Shown here: piece after piece, positions 1-11,677 of the stretch | Numbering within the stretch: the first letter of the stretch is position 1 | Layout: the number at the start of each line of letters is the position of its first letter | From: Trochalopteron elliotii | Lineage: Eukaryota; Chordata; Aves; Passeriformes; Leiothrichidae | DNA: 64,000 nucleotides | Direction of reading: 5' to 3' | NCBI GenBank assembly: GCA_024734555.1 | Contig: JANPWX010019135.1 | Coordinates: 71,825 to 135,824, forward strand | Made by a program: the position numbers and the translations under genes | The notes under the pieces: generated by a model | Seen by the model: only the letters and a program-made list of their open reading frames with translations | The model's database searches: none | What the model was told of the DNA's origin: nothing

Positions 1-2404
1 GGAAGGGAAGGCATGCTCCAGTTCTGGGGTTATGATGAAGGAAGGCTGGTACTAGAGGGGTGGAAGGGGGAGGTGGACAATGGCCCCAGCTTTGGGGGTG
101 CTGAACAATATCCTGTTTGGCAACTGAAGAGAAGGGACAAGGGTCCTCCAGCTGCAACTACATCTACTTGGAAGGGAGAGGCATAGACTGTCCTGAGTGG
201 CTCAGTCTGAGCTGATGTTCTGTGCCCAAAGAAACTACATTGTTCTGTGCTAAATCTCCTGGCTTTTCTCCCCTCACCAAGTAAATTAGGGTTAAAAATC
301 TCCATTGAGTGAGCTAGAGGAGGGGGAGAAGGATGGCTGAGCTGATGGCCAAGTGGGTTTGGGCTCTATCTAGGACTTGGTCCTGCCCTGCACCAGCCCT
401 TGGGTGTAGATCCTTTGGGTTTTGTGTTTGTCTCCTGGCTTTGAACAGGTTTTGAGAGTTTCCTGCTCCCTCCCAACTACTTCAGCAGTTGCTGGAGGAG
501 GGAGACTTCTTTATTCCAGGATGGAGCTGCTTCCAGGCGAAGGAAAAGTCATTTCTGAAAGCAAATATCTCTGGGATGCCTTAAGAGTGGGACACAAAAT
601 GACAACGGATTTCTGGAAGTCAGTATTTCTGGGTGAAATTTTAACATCCCTCTCCAGCCCCGTCGTCTTCCTGTCCCCCTTCCCCTCGCCCCTTTTCCCC
701 CTCCTCACACCGCCCCGTTCATTCGTCTGATGTTTCCAAGTCTTTACCATGACACTGAAAGTACCAGCCCAACTTTATGGGGGAAGATCCAGAAGGAAAG
801 TGCAGAGACCTGCCCTAGGGCAGAGGCGAGTCCACATTTCCCAGCCCTGGGCTATTACCATGACTGAGATTCTCCCTCCCCGCTCCATTAATTCCCCTTC
901 CCGGAGCAACAGGATCGTCCAGCACCTTCCACTAACACGTCTGGGAAGTAAATGCTGATTCTCCCAGCTCTGGAAGAAAGCACTTCACGCTGCCTAATTG
1001 CCTTTTCCACTTGCAGCTGGATAACCAGCTGCTGCTGCCGCCTATGCAGGGCTCCTGGCGCAGCCCCAGAAGGAGACCCGGCCTCAGCAGAGCCCTCGGG
1101 GGGCTCCGCTGCCCACTCCCGGCCCCTCCAGTTCACAGAATGGTCGAATGAATTCCTAGACCCCTGCGCTCCTCTCCGGTCTCACTTCAGCACTCCCGCG
1201 GTCTCTGTCCCTCTCTAGTGGCGGTGCCACAGCCCCGCCACAGCAGCTGCCGGGAGCTTTGAGCGGATTGGGGTTTAGAAATGCCAAAAACATTACATCA
1301 GCAAATTCCAGGACAATGGAACTTGTCAAACAGTTGTGGTAAGTAATTGGAACACCACTTTCAATTCTGATAAAATCAGTTCATCTCCACTGATATGTCT
1401 TGGGTTATTTTATGAGTGAGCTCACAAGACAGCTCACCAGTTCACAATGAACGAGTTCAGCTTTGACCCAGTGGGAGGTTTTGACCCATCTGGAACGATT
1501 TAGTTTGGAGTTTCCATTTCCAAGTGATTTTCGGACCATCAGTGTAGTTCACTGGTACTAAAAGGGCATTTCAGGCTCTCAGTAAGGAAATTGCATTTTC
1601 CAGGTCTCTGTTTCCAGCAGAGCTTTTACCATCAGATTGGTTTCCTTGCTTTGATTGGGAGGGTTGGAGCAGAGACCCCCGAGATCCCTCCCAGGCTGGG
1701 TTACTCTGATTCCATGCTCTCTGGCTAGAGGATGTTTCCCTGTACATGAGGTGGTTGTATCACCATCCTCACCCATGCACACGGCAGAGAATTTTCACTG
1801 TGCTTTCAGACCTGTGTGGTAAAGGCCCAGCAACAGGAAACTCAACCCCAAAACACAATCCCAATACTCCCAAGGGCAGAGGCTCTGCTCAGCAGACTGG
1901 GTGCCCTGAACTTGGACAGGGCTGGTCACACAAGAGGGCTCGTTGCCATATTCCCAGAGGGAGGGAGGGAGAAGAGCTCCCCCTTGTTCACATCTGCACT
2001 GTAGGCTGGGTCAGAGCATTTCCCCACGTCAATCATGACCTCCCAGGGAGAGTCTCAAAGGAGGTTTTCAGGGCCAGGAGCCGAAGACATTCCTCGGGGC
2101 AGGTGCTGCAGTGGCAACCCTCGACCACCTCCACCTCCCTGGGGCCTTCGAGGAGCAGGAGCTGCTCCAGGCGCAGCTGGGCCGGCTCACGGCAGGACCC
2201 TGGGGCAGGAACTCGGGGCTCTCACCGCCAGAGGCAGGACAGGGCCAGGGAACACGCCCACATAAAGACACAACACAGGGAACAGAAGCGAGAGAACCTG
2301 AAATTAATGGGAAGTTGGACGAGAGCAAACACAGATCTGACCAATATGGTTAATGCTACATTCTCTGTTTATTTCAGCTAAAATGGCAGGTTAGACTTTA
2401 CAGT
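1..2404. other. No supported gene
   Basis: Open frames occur in the GC-richer pieces at about 1015-1240 and 2040-2290, but none resembles a family I recognise and no matching splice sites or conserved motif could be placed. The pyrimidine-rich tract followed by AG near 2378 looks like a splice acceptor, but the next codons soon reach a stop. I would treat this stretch as intergenic or as non-coding sequence of a gene lying to the left. Confidence 0.5.
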
Positions 2405-2435
2405 TAAAGGTAAACTTCTACACAGTTTACCTTTA
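2405..2435. repeat. 11-bp perfect inverted repeat (hairpin)
   Basis: TAAAGGTAAAC at 2405-2415 and GTTTACCTTTA at 2425-2435 are exact reverse complements around a 9-base loop. The flanks are AT-rich and UTR-like. No function can be read from the sequence. Confidence 0.6.
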
Positions 2436-4897
2436 CAGGTGGTTTTTCATTGGCACACAACACAAAAAAGAATGTAAACATACATTGTTTTTCTTATTCT
2501 TAAGGCAGCTAAAGCGTTCACACTAATTGCTATGCTTGTTAACTGCTAAAAAACCCACTATCCCTTGTTAACACTTTAAGCTCTAATTTCTAACTGCACC
2601 ACAAATCTGGCAAGGATTTTCTACCTGTGCCAGAGGCTTTCACAGGCCTCAAAATGGGCCCAAGCTGGGTGATTCAATTACAGTCCAAATACAAGTCGTG
2701 TCCACCTTCTCTAAGAAATTCTGCTACAGGGAACGGCCTCCAGCAACAGGTCCTGACACAAGCCTCCCCTGACTTGCTTAGCTTTTACTCCTCTCTCTCT
2801 TGCCCTGCCTGCCTGGAGGACACTGCACAAGCAGTGCCACAGTGCTGATAACAATGAGACAAATGGTAAGATTTGTCTTAGCTACAGGTGATCCCTCACA
2901 GGACACATACGTGCAGCACTCACAGACTTTCCACCCTTCTCTAGGGTCTTTTATCCCAGTGGAGATGGGACTTTAGGCAATGTTAGCTCTCCTGGGATGA
3001 GAAGAGCACCACAGCCAAGTCCCCAAATGCACATGCTCCTTCGAGTCCCTCCTAAAAGTGACACATGGCACATCATGTGGGAATGACATCCTGTCAGTCT
3101 CGCTCAAAGAGGCAGAAACAGGCCTCCAACCTCTCTGCACGTGAGAGAGCAGCTCTCAGGTACAGCAGAGGTGTTTGAAAGAGCTGCTGGGCTGTGAGCA
3201 GCCAGAACTGCGCTCAGATGCTGCCAGGGCAGCCAGGTGGGCACTGCCACAGTCCCTTCCCTGGCTGAGCTCTGGCCCTTCCTCTGCCCCGAGGTATCCA
3301 GCACTGCTGTCTCACCTGCACAAGCCACTGCTCGGACCAGGGGAGGATGAGAGACTCAGTGACAGATTTTCTCAGAAGCCAAAAGCAGGTCTTTTTAAAA
3401 CATGTATAAAACCCCAGCTCCAGTCACCAGCACCTGACCCTTCCCCTGCCCCAAGCACTCACCTTCCTGCTCCTTAGGAAATTGAGCATGGAGGACCGTG
3501 TGGAGAGCCCCGGGACACTGAGGTGGAGGGAGCTGATCACTGGGAGGGGCAGCTGGAGCGGCACCGCCCGACGCCCACACTGACAGGACTGCAGAGATGT
3601 CTGCCAAACACCACATCCACCAAGGGTTACCACTCATGTATTGTGTGATACTGAGCCCAAACCAGGGCTGAGTACCACACACACACTGACAAAAAAGACA
3701 TGGCCCACCCACCCCTGGGAAATCTGCCTGGGAGAGAGATTCCTTCAGTCTGAGGTGGAAATTCCCAAGGGATAGTCTGGCAGTAGCAGTGCTCTCACAT
3801 CAAACCAGTGTTTACAGACCAGGAATAAAACACTTTATGTTAGATTGGTCAGTGCACACAGACTAAAAAAGAATTAAAATTTTACTAGGAAATCACAAGC
3901 CTTTTCTTTAGTGAGCACACATGAGGGAAGGGGTGCAAACAGGTGAGTGCCCTGATCAGCAAAGGGAAAAGAGGATGCTCAGCCATGGCTGAACTGCAGA
4001 TCTTGCACATACTGAGCAAGCCTCAGCCCAGCGGGTCCAGGGCAGAGGGCTCCATCTCTCTTGGAGCCCAGTGAAGCTGCTCAAGCTGGAAACAAACCTG
4101 TTTCCCCCAGCCAAACCCCAATTTCACAGCTCTCCACACCTCCTGCATTGGCACATCAGCTCCGTGTCAGAGGATGTGAAGGTGGGATCGGGTGTGGGAG
4201 CAGGGGAGGTGCAGGACCATGGCATACAAGTTTGGATTGGTTTGCTCTGCTGTATTTTGAGTTTACAAATTGTCAGTGTTCATTGGCTAAAGGCTGTTTC
4301 TTCCAGAAATCCTTTTGAAATTAGCTATTTTTCCTTAATAGCAGCGTCCATACTCCAAGATTTATTGATGTAAATCCTTATTTCATCAGATAACAGGGAA
4401 GAAAATTTGCATGAAAAGTGCCCACAACATCATCCACCTCTGTAATCCATTTGCTTTGACCTGCTGAAGTCACAGACAGTGTGTGTTGCATAAATGTAAA
4501 TTTTGCATTTGACTTAAAAATGGTTTTTCAGTGTACCCAGTGCCAGCTGCAAGGGACGAGGAAACAGGAAGGAACATTTGAAACTCACACGTGGGATACA
4601 GCAGCTGCCTGAGGCTCCCTTTGCTCAGGGAAGGAGTGAGCAGGCAGCCAGGCAGCAATTCCCAGCTTATCAGCCATGCCAGTGGTGACTCCTGTGGATG
4701 CTCCTCACCCGCAGCAGGGCGAAGACAGCTGGCACTTGTCAAAGGACACTGTGCCAGATGAAGACACTGTTAACCCCTGTTCTCCCAGCTCTGCTGCCAC
4801 ACAAGCTGTGCTTTTTATTTTTAGGCAAATATTTTATTTTTATCTCTCAATGATTTGTGAGCATTCTTGGGAACCCAAAGGGGTTGCAGCTGACTGA
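2436..4897. other. No supported gene
   Basis: The part up to about 2600 is AT-rich; the rest has mixed composition with only short, unconvincing open frames on both strands. No CR1 tail, RNA gene or splice-flanked coding block was recognised. Confidence 0.45.
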
Positions 4898-6197
4898 AAG
4901 CTGGTGAATGTTGTCCTGATTTTCAAGAACAAGGAGGATCCCAAGAACTACAGGCCTGTCAGTGTCATCTCAGTACTTGGTAAAGTTATGGAGAAGATTA
5001 TTCTGGAAGGTGTTGAAAAACACCTGGAAGACAACACAGTCACCGGCCACAGCCAGCACAGCTTCCTGAGAGGAAAGTCTTGCTTGTCATAGCTTTTATG
5101 ACAAAATGACCCACCTGGTTGACCCAGGAAAGCCAGCTGATGTAATCTTTTTGAATTTCAGTAAAGATTTTGTTACTGTCTCTCGCAGGATCCTTATGGA
5201 CAAACTGTCCATCCTACAGCTACAGTGACTGGCACTAGTCACCAGAGCAGTTCTGCAGGGCTCCATCCTCAGCCCTGTGCTCTTCAACATCTTCATAAAT
5301 GTCTTGGACACAGGACTGGAAGGGACACTGAGCATGTTCACAGATGATACAAAATTGGGAGGAGCTGCTGACTCCCTCAAAGGCAGGGAGGTGCTGCAGA
5401 GAGACCTCAGTAAATCAGAGGGCTAGATCATCACCAATCATATGAAGCTCAACAAGGGAAAGTGTCAGACCCTGCCCTGGGGTGGGGCAGCCCTGGGTGC
5501 AGGGACACACTGGGAATGAGAGGCTGGAGAGCAGCACTGTGGGAAGGGACCTGGGGCTCCTGGTCAGTGGCAAGTTGGATCTGAGTCACTGCTGAGTCCT
5601 GACAGCCCAAAGGGGCACCGTGGCCTGGGGGGCACCAGGCCCAGGGAGGGATTGTCCCACTCTGCTCTGCACTGGGGCAGCCTCAGCTCCAGTGCTGGGG
5701 GCACTTGGGGCACCACAAGGTCAGAAGGATCCAAAGCTGTTGGAGAGTGTGCAAAGGAGAGCAACAGACAGTGAAGGTCTTGAGGGGAAGCCATTTGAGG
5801 AGTAGCTGAGGGCATCCAGTCTGTTCAGCCTGCAGGAGACTGAAGAGAGACCTCATTGCAGTTATACCTTCCAAGGAAGGGAAGAGGAGGGGCAGACACT
5901 GACCTCTCCTCTGTGGTGACAGTGACATGGCCTGAGAGAATGGGCTGAAGTCATGTCGGGGAGGTTGAGGCTGGGTAGTAGTAAAATGTTCTTCCCCCCA
6001 GCAGTGGTCAGGCACTGCAACAAGCTCCCCAGGGAATGGTCACAGCACCAAACCTGACAGAGCTCAAGCAGCATTTGGACAATGCTCTGGGGCACATGAT
6101 ATGACTCTTGGAGATAGCTCTGTGCAGGGCAGGGAGTTGGACTTGATGATTTTTGTGGGTCCCTTCCAACTCAGCATATTCTGTGATTCTGTGATTA
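4898..6197 (+). mobile_element. CR1 LINE, 5'-truncated and degenerate
   Basis: Conceptual translation gives broken pieces of a CR1 reverse transcriptase. The fingers motif (KNYRPVSVISVLGKVMEKII) lies at about 4930-5010, a FLNFSKDF-type block at about 5150-5170, a SILSPVLFNIFIN block near 5260-5300, and FTDDTKLGG, where the catalytic ADD/YADD motif would be, at about 5335-5365. Stops and frame shifts interrupt it. It ends in the avian CR1 tail, with CCCTTCCAACTCAG and two copies of the octamer ATTCTGTG at about 6178-6195, which fixes the plus orientation. The copy is old and cannot encode an active enzyme. Confidence 0.9.
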
Positions 6198-6904
6198 TAT
6201 TTTCATCATTTATTCTTCTAAAGTTGATGTTTCTGGAGCTGACAAGCTGTCACTGCTTGTAACAGCTCTTAATTTGGATATGGTAATTTTATCGTTCCAA
6301 CTACAGTAAGAATAAGAAGCTGGTATTTGGCAAACACTAAAGGTTAAATTTGTACAAGTGCTACTCTCGTGCACTGAAAAATCCTAAGAAACCTCAGAGT
6401 GTGGAGCTGTTGTGTCCTTACAGCCAATGCAAAGGGGAACCAGGCCATAGGCTGCTCCTGAAGGCTGATGAGCAAATGGAGCTACTTTCTACTTCCTCTG
6501 CTTTCTCTACTTTACAGGGCAGCTGCTTGTACTGCTGATATAGCACTTACAACATCAATCCTGGGAAGCAAAAGTCTGCAGTCATCCTGAACTTATGCAG
6601 CAATAAACAGGGAATTCAAACACAGAATCAACCATAGTGCAGCTCAGGTCCAGGAAACTGAGCTCCTCTGTGCAAAGGAACAGGCCCAGGGGTCAGGCTA
6701 CTCATCAGTTCCTGTGCTACAAAAGATGTTTAAGTGTTGGATTATCTGATCAACAGGACCCCAGCACATTTCTGTCCTTAATTCCCCAATGGAAAAGTCA
6801 CTTGGAAAACTTCAACATAAAAAAACCAGCCAAGGGATGGGCAGGATGTGAGTGTGGAAGCGTCAAGAATCTTCGTTTGTGGAGGGTGAAGGGGAACTCA
6901 GAGG
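6198..6904. other. No supported gene
   Basis: Between two CR1 copies. Only short open frames without recognisable similarity. Confidence 0.5.
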
Positions 6905-7047
6905 AGCTGTGGCTGTCTCATGCCTGGAAGTGTTCAAGGCCAGGTTGGACAGAGCTTAGAGCAACTTGCTCAGGTGGAAAGTGTCCCTGCCTGTGACAGG
7001 ATGAGCTTTAAGGTCCCTTCCAATCCAAACAACTCCATGATGCTATG
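6905..7047 (+). mobile_element. CR1 3'-tail fragment
   Basis: A short piece of the CR1 3' end (GTTCAAGGCCAGGTTGGACA, then GGAAAGTGTCCCTGCC and AAGGTCCCTTCCAA) closing in CATGATGCTATGAAC. It belongs to the variant carrying GGAAGGTGTCCCTGCC, unlike the 4898-6197 copy. Severely 5'-truncated. Confidence 0.85.
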
Positions 7048-8869
7048 AACTCACCATGCCCAACGTGGAGGAAATGGCTCTGCCTCCTGCAGCAGCCCCT
7101 CTCTGCAAACAGATTCCCCTGCTCCTCTACTCTGCCAATGGCTCCTTTACCTGTGGTCACAAACCACCCAGCCCCAGTTCCAATTCCCCACCTTTTCTGC
7201 CTGAGCTAGGAGGAGGCACTGAGTACCCAGCACAGCTCCAGCCACTCCCTAACCTGAACTAAATGACTCCAGCACAAAGAGATTTTGTTATAGATGGACA
7301 TGACACATCCAACCCTGGCCAGGTGGGTTGAACACCCTATTTAGTTACTCCAGAAAAACAGTCTGGCACCGTTATCTCACTGTTTATCTGCTCTCTTCTA
7401 CTTCCATTTTACTGCAGAGCTGGGTAAAAGGAGTCCCCTCTCACACCACAAAGGAGCCCATGAGCACTAACCCCCCCCCAGATTCCTGCACAGCAGCTTC
7501 CCCTGACACAAATCCCCCACTGCTTGCCAAGTGCAGACTGTCCTCCGTGCTGGTCACTGTGGAAAGCACACATCAACCACAGCAGCATCAAATGCCAGCA
7601 GGGCCCACTGCAGCTTCACACCACAGCCCTCTGCTCGCCCAAGCCAGAGGCCAAAGCAGTGCCAAGGTTGAGAAGGAAAAAGGAACTTATGGGCAAAGAT
7701 GGGAGCCTACAACAGCCCTGTGAGGAAGACCACAGCTCATGGGTCCTGCATGCTGCACCCTAGGAAGCACAGGAACAGGACCTCTGACATTTATACCTGT
7801 CTTCCCCAGCAGGTGAGAAGGTGAACAGCTCAGAGCCAAACGGGCGTGCATATCCCAGCAAATGTCCCTTGACTGTGATCTGAACAAACACTTGGGCAGC
7901 CTGAGAATAAGCATCTCTCCCACATGATCAGGATTGTGCTCCCAGCATGATCAGGCTCCAATCAGGCTCCCAGCAAACTTCAGTGTGTTTCTTGAGAGCC
8001 ACTGACTGGATTTGCTGACAGCCTGGGGAAGCTCCCTTGGGGGTCTTTGCTCTTACCACCACTTCCAAACTAATTTAAGTTTGTGGTAACCAGAAGCCAC
8101 TCTCAAATACCCTCATTTGAAAGAACATACATCCTTCATCTTCCTTCATCCCATCCAATGGTTTTATGTGGGGTAACCCTGTCCTGTCCCTCCCCACACC
8201 AAACAGAGTCAGAGCTGGCACTTTAACAACACTGGCAACACAGCAGGACATGTCACAGCAGTGATGGCAGCATGACCCCCACAGCCACACAGTTCTGCTG
8301 CTAACTCCACATAGGAAAGCACTAGTTAAAGCAGAAAAGCTCTAGTCACCAGAGTCCTGGAAGCAGCAGAGGCAGTGTTGGTGCCCTTGTGCTGTCAGGG
8401 GTTCTCAGACAGGGCTGATGGCAGCAGCATTCCTGAACACTTGATACACACAGTTCCTCACCACAGAACTCAGGATCTCTGCACCAACTTGTCCAGGGAC
8501 ACAGCACACGGAACATCCAGTCCCCAGGGAAAATGTTTTTGCCAGACTGAGGAGTGAGAGCACACAAGAGAACAGTGATGCCAGCATGGACACTCCTCTG
8601 GCATTCAAAATGAGGTTCAGGGGTTTGGGTTTTTTTTCCTACAATTGTTACAAGTGCAACAATCAGAGACACTTAGAGAAGCTGCACAGGCCTTGGAACA
8701 AGCCGAGTTCCCCTCGAGTTCATCCCCAGTTCCTGGAGGACAGCTGGGTTTCTCTGGAATGGATGCCTTGTGAAAACAATTAGCAAAACCAAAATGCTGG
8801 AGAAGGCATCCTATCAATTTACCACCACACTACAGGATCCCAAGCCCAGAGCAGAAATCAGCACAGCTG
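7048..8869. other. No supported gene
   Basis: Mixed-composition sequence downstream of the POLE4 3' end. It has a ten-base C run near 7471-7480 and many short open frames, none supported by a family match or splice sites. Confidence 0.45.
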
Positions 8870-9299
8870 CTCAACAACAACAATAAAAATTTAATTGTTT
8901 TAAGAGACAAACATACATAACAAAACCCACACTTCCATTAAAAAAATTCCTTGTGCCTGGGCACCTGAGCCAAGCCACTCTCTGTTCACAGCTCCATGGT
9001 GCTGCAGAGTACCCAAAGAGGCTGGGACTGCTACTGGGAGTAACTGCTGTGTAACCTGGCAAGAGCAGAGAGCTGCACTACAGCCACATGGGAAGGGACA
9101 TACAAAATAGTTATGAAAAAATATGCATTTTAAATAAAGAACTTACAACAACTTCAACTTTATACAAAATATCACGGTTGCCATGTCTCAACTTCAGTGT
9201 CTCAATTCTAGGAATTATTTTTGAACTCTCAGCATCTTGTTTTCCATCTTGCACCACCTCTGCAGTCTCTTTCTCCAGAGAGCTCTGTCTCTGTCCAGC
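8870..9299 (-). other. POLE4: POLE4 3' UTR
   Basis: About 430 bases between the TGA and a likely cleavage site. The best poly(A) signal is the variant ATTAAA on the minus strand (8890-8895), followed by a T/G-rich TTATTGTTGTTGTTG stretch, as expected of a downstream element. The exact end is inferred. Confidence 0.6.
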
Positions 9300-11209
9300 T
9301 CAGTCCAAAGTACCTGAAAATGAAAAAAACATATTGTAGTCTCAGGAATCAAAAGTGCAGTTCTGTGAACAAATAAATCTTGTTTACAAGCTGACAAAAG
9401 AAAGTGCAGTCACTTTAAAGTTTAGGCAAACCACACACAAGTAAAACCAAATCTAGCCCAAAAAACTACTACATGTGCCTCAGGGTCCAGCTGTATCGTT
9501 ATGATTCAGGCTCAAATAACAACACGTGTAAACTCTGGTTCTGCACAGGGCTTATAGCAAAGATTTATTGAAAGACAGACTCTTTTATATAGTGTTTTGG
9601 TACAATGAAATTGACTGGTCATTTGGAACAACATCTCTCCACTGTTTCTTACAAGTAAACAAGAACCAGGCAAAACCACCACCTGCTAATGGTCTTTTAC
9701 TTTCCAAGGATTGTTTTGATTCCTCCTTACAATTTCCTAGGCCAGAGTGAGAGAGCACTAAGTTCCCACAGGCTCTGCTGCTGCTGCTGCTGCCTGAAGC
9801 CTAAAAATCCATGTTCTGACCACTGTCAGTTCCCACACAGCTGAGCCATTCCAGTGCTCAGAGGGGCACTGCAATCCACACTAGGAATTACTGAGGATGT
9901 GGAAGCAGAGAGCTTTGCAAATGATTCAGTTCTTTCTCTCCTAAGTAGGTGATTACACAAAATACTGAAATCAAGTAGAAACTCACCTTCCAAAAAAGCA
10001 AATTCATCAATAGCTTCAATGGCATTATCTGAAAAGCAAATTGAGACCAATTAAAATAGATAAACCAACGCCATATTTGCATCTGTTTCAAACTGCAGCA
10101 CTTGAAATTACATCACAGCACAGTGACCAGTTTCAAAGAGATTTACTTGTTTTGGACATAGTGTGTGAAATTACTACTGTAGCCTTTGGTAGAAGTTTTT
10201 CTTTCCCATCTTCAGGGAAAGAAAGAATAAATCCGTAATTACTTCAGCACCTCCAGACAGGTGGAAAAATCCCCCATTGCAGCAACCCCTCGCTAAGGTC
10301 AGCACAGAACCTGCTCCCATACCCAGGTCTTTTCTTTGCAGGGTTTTCCTTTTTCCTTGCTGGGCATACACGTAAGCATCTTTGGCTATGGTTTCAACAA
10401 ACAGCTCCTGCAAGGCAAAACATGACAGGTTTTATCCCTGAAAATACCAGAGGAAATGGCTGGACAGTGATGTACAGGACAAGCAATGTGGGAGAAAATG
10501 TTCCTCAAAACCCACATTCTCTGGGAGACCCACTCCACACCAGGGGCTCCCAGGGCACCTTCTGAAGGGGGAAAGATGTCCTGTGCTCAGGAGATGAATC
10601 ATGAAATCCTTAAGGTGGAGAAATACCTCTAAGATCATTGTGTCCAATCAGCAACCCAGCACCACCTCCACGTTCACCACCAGTCCACGTCCCCAGGTGC
10701 TACATTTTTTTAACAGTTCCAGGGATGGTGACTGCCCCGGGCAGCCTGTGCCAGAGCTTGACGACTCTGTCCATGAAGGAATTTTCCCAATAACCTAAAC
10801 CTTCCCTGAGGCCGTTTCCTCTTGTTCTGCGCCTTCTTGCTTGGGAGAAGCGATCGACGCCCACCTGGCTGTCCCCTCCTGTCAGGGAGTTGTGCAGACA
10901 GAAGGTCCCCCCGAGCCTCCTTTTCTCCAGGCTGAGCCCCTTCCCCAGCTCCCTCAGCGCCTCCTGGAGCTCCAGACCCTTCCCCAGATCGGACTGGTCG
11001 CAACCGCCCCGCGGGTCCGTGAGCCGCCGCTCGGGAGAGAAGGAAAAACGTCCTGGGACAGACTGAGAAGCATCCCCGCATCCCGCAGCCTTCCGGCCTC
11101 CAGGGCCCCCAGGGGCAACCCCTCACCGTGGCCCGCGCCAGCACGAACACGGCCTCCTGGCTGGCCAGGGTGACGTCCGGGTCCGCCTTCACCAGCGCCT
11201 TCACCCGCG
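8870..11209 (-). CDS. POLE4: POLE4, DNA polymerase epsilon subunit 4 (5' end in gap)
   Basis: Small histone-fold subunit of DNA polymerase epsilon; it pairs with POLE3 and helps bind double-stranded DNA and recycle histones at the fork. Four exons are seen on the minus strand: 11127-11209 (continuing into the N gap), 10323-10407, 9987-10028 and 9300-9313. All junctions are GT-AG and phases agree. They encode, in order, RVKALVKADPDV and the first fold helix; ELFVETIAKDAY and QQGKRKTLQRKDL; DNAIEAIDEFAFLEG; and finally TLD before the TGA at 9300-9302. This follows the vertebrate protein to its last residue. The N-terminal tail and start codon are missing in the gap. The gene runs head-to-head with PRAM1. 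Apart from the gap it looks intact. Confidence 0.95.
8890..8895 (-). terminator. POLE4 poly(A) signal (ATTAAA variant)
   Basis: Minus-strand ATTAAA followed within 20 bases by a T/G-rich run. It is the only good candidate within 450 bases of the stop codon. Confidence 0.5.
9300..9313 (-). CDS. POLE4: POLE4 exon 4 (coding part)
   Basis: Only 14 coding bases. The acceptor TTTTCAG precedes GT ACT TTG GAC TGA; joined to the G left by exon 3 it gives Gly-Thr-Leu-Asp-stop, the known C-terminus of vertebrate POLE4. Far too short to be found as an open frame. Confidence 0.9.
9775..9792 (+). repeat. (CTG)6 trinucleotide run in POLE4 intron 3
   Basis: Six perfect CTG units, intronic. Confidence 0.9.
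9987..10028 (-). CDS. POLE4: POLE4 exon 3
   Basis: 42 bases encoding the last helix of the histone fold (DNAIEAIDEFAFLE plus the first base of Gly). Acceptor TTTTCAG and donor GTGAGT are both strong. Confidence 0.95.
10323..10407 (-). CDS. POLE4: POLE4 exon 2
   Basis: 85 bases encoding ELFVETIAKDAYVYAQQGKR and KTLQRKDL, the central histone-fold helix and loop. Acceptor TTGCAG; donor GTATGG; ends one base into Asp. Confidence 0.95.
10595..11005 (-). mobile_element. CR1 LINE fragment in POLE4 intron 1
   Basis: Antisense CR1 3' region, recognisable by AACAGTTCCAGGGATGGTGA, GGGCAGCCTGTGCCAGAG, the AACCTTCCCTGAGG block, and on toward CTCCAGGCTGAGCCCCTTCC. The CR1 3' end is at the left. Its right edge lies about 120 bases from POLE4 exon 1, so it sits very near the promoter-proximal splice donor. 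Confidence 0.85.
11127..11209 (-). CDS. POLE4: POLE4 exon 1 (partial, runs into gap)
   Basis: 83 bases before the N run, encoding RVKALVKADPDVTLASQEAV then FVLARAT and ending at a GTGAGG donor in phase 0. The remaining N-terminal codons are in the unsequenced part. Confidence 0.93.
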
Positions 11210-11584
11210 NNNNNNNNNNNNNNNNNNNNNNNNNNNNNNNNNNNNNNNNNNNNNNNNNNNNNNNNNNNNNNNNNNNNNNNNNNNNNNNNNNNNNNNNNNN
11301 NNNNNNNNNNNNNNNNNNNNNNNNNNNNNNNNNNNNNNNNNNNNNNNNNNNNNNNNNNNNNNNNNNNNNNNNNNNNNNNNNNNNNNNNNNNNNNNNNNNN
11401 NNNNNNNNNNNNNNNNNNNNNNNNNNNNNNNNNNNNNNNNNNNNNNNNNNNNNNNNNNNNNNNNNNNNNNNNNNNNNNNNNNNNNNNNNNNNNNNNNNNN
11501 NNNNNNNNNNNNNNNNNNNNNNNNNNNNNNNNNNNNNNNNNNNNNNNNNNNNNNNNNNNNNNNNNNNNNNNNNNNNNNNNNNNN
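11210..11584. other. Assembly gap (375 N)
   Basis: Run of N inside POLE4 exon 1 or its promoter. The flanks are GC-rich and repetitive, the usual cause of drop-out in short-read bird assemblies. It removes the POLE4 start codon, and any long open frame drawn through it is an artefact. Confidence 1.
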
Positions 11585-11677
11585 GGGGCCTCGCTGCCTC
11601 CCCGGCGGGGCCTCGCTGCCTCCCCGGCGGGGCCTCGCTGCCTCCCCGGCGGGGCCTCGCTGCCTCCCCGGCGGGGC
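11585..11677. repeat. 22-bp GC-rich tandem repeat, four full copies
   Basis: GGGGCCTCGCTGCCTCCCCG plus GC repeats exactly at 11585, 11607, 11629 and 11651, then breaks off after GGGGC. It abuts the gap, so the true copy number is probably higher and collapsed. On the minus strand it reads AGEAARP in one frame, but the 22-bp period changes frame at each copy, which argues against coding. Confidence 0.95.

Noticed and set aside
1746..2381. 211-codon plus-strand open frame
   Set aside because: Composition is not protein-like, overlapping frames are equally open, and no family or splice signal supports it.
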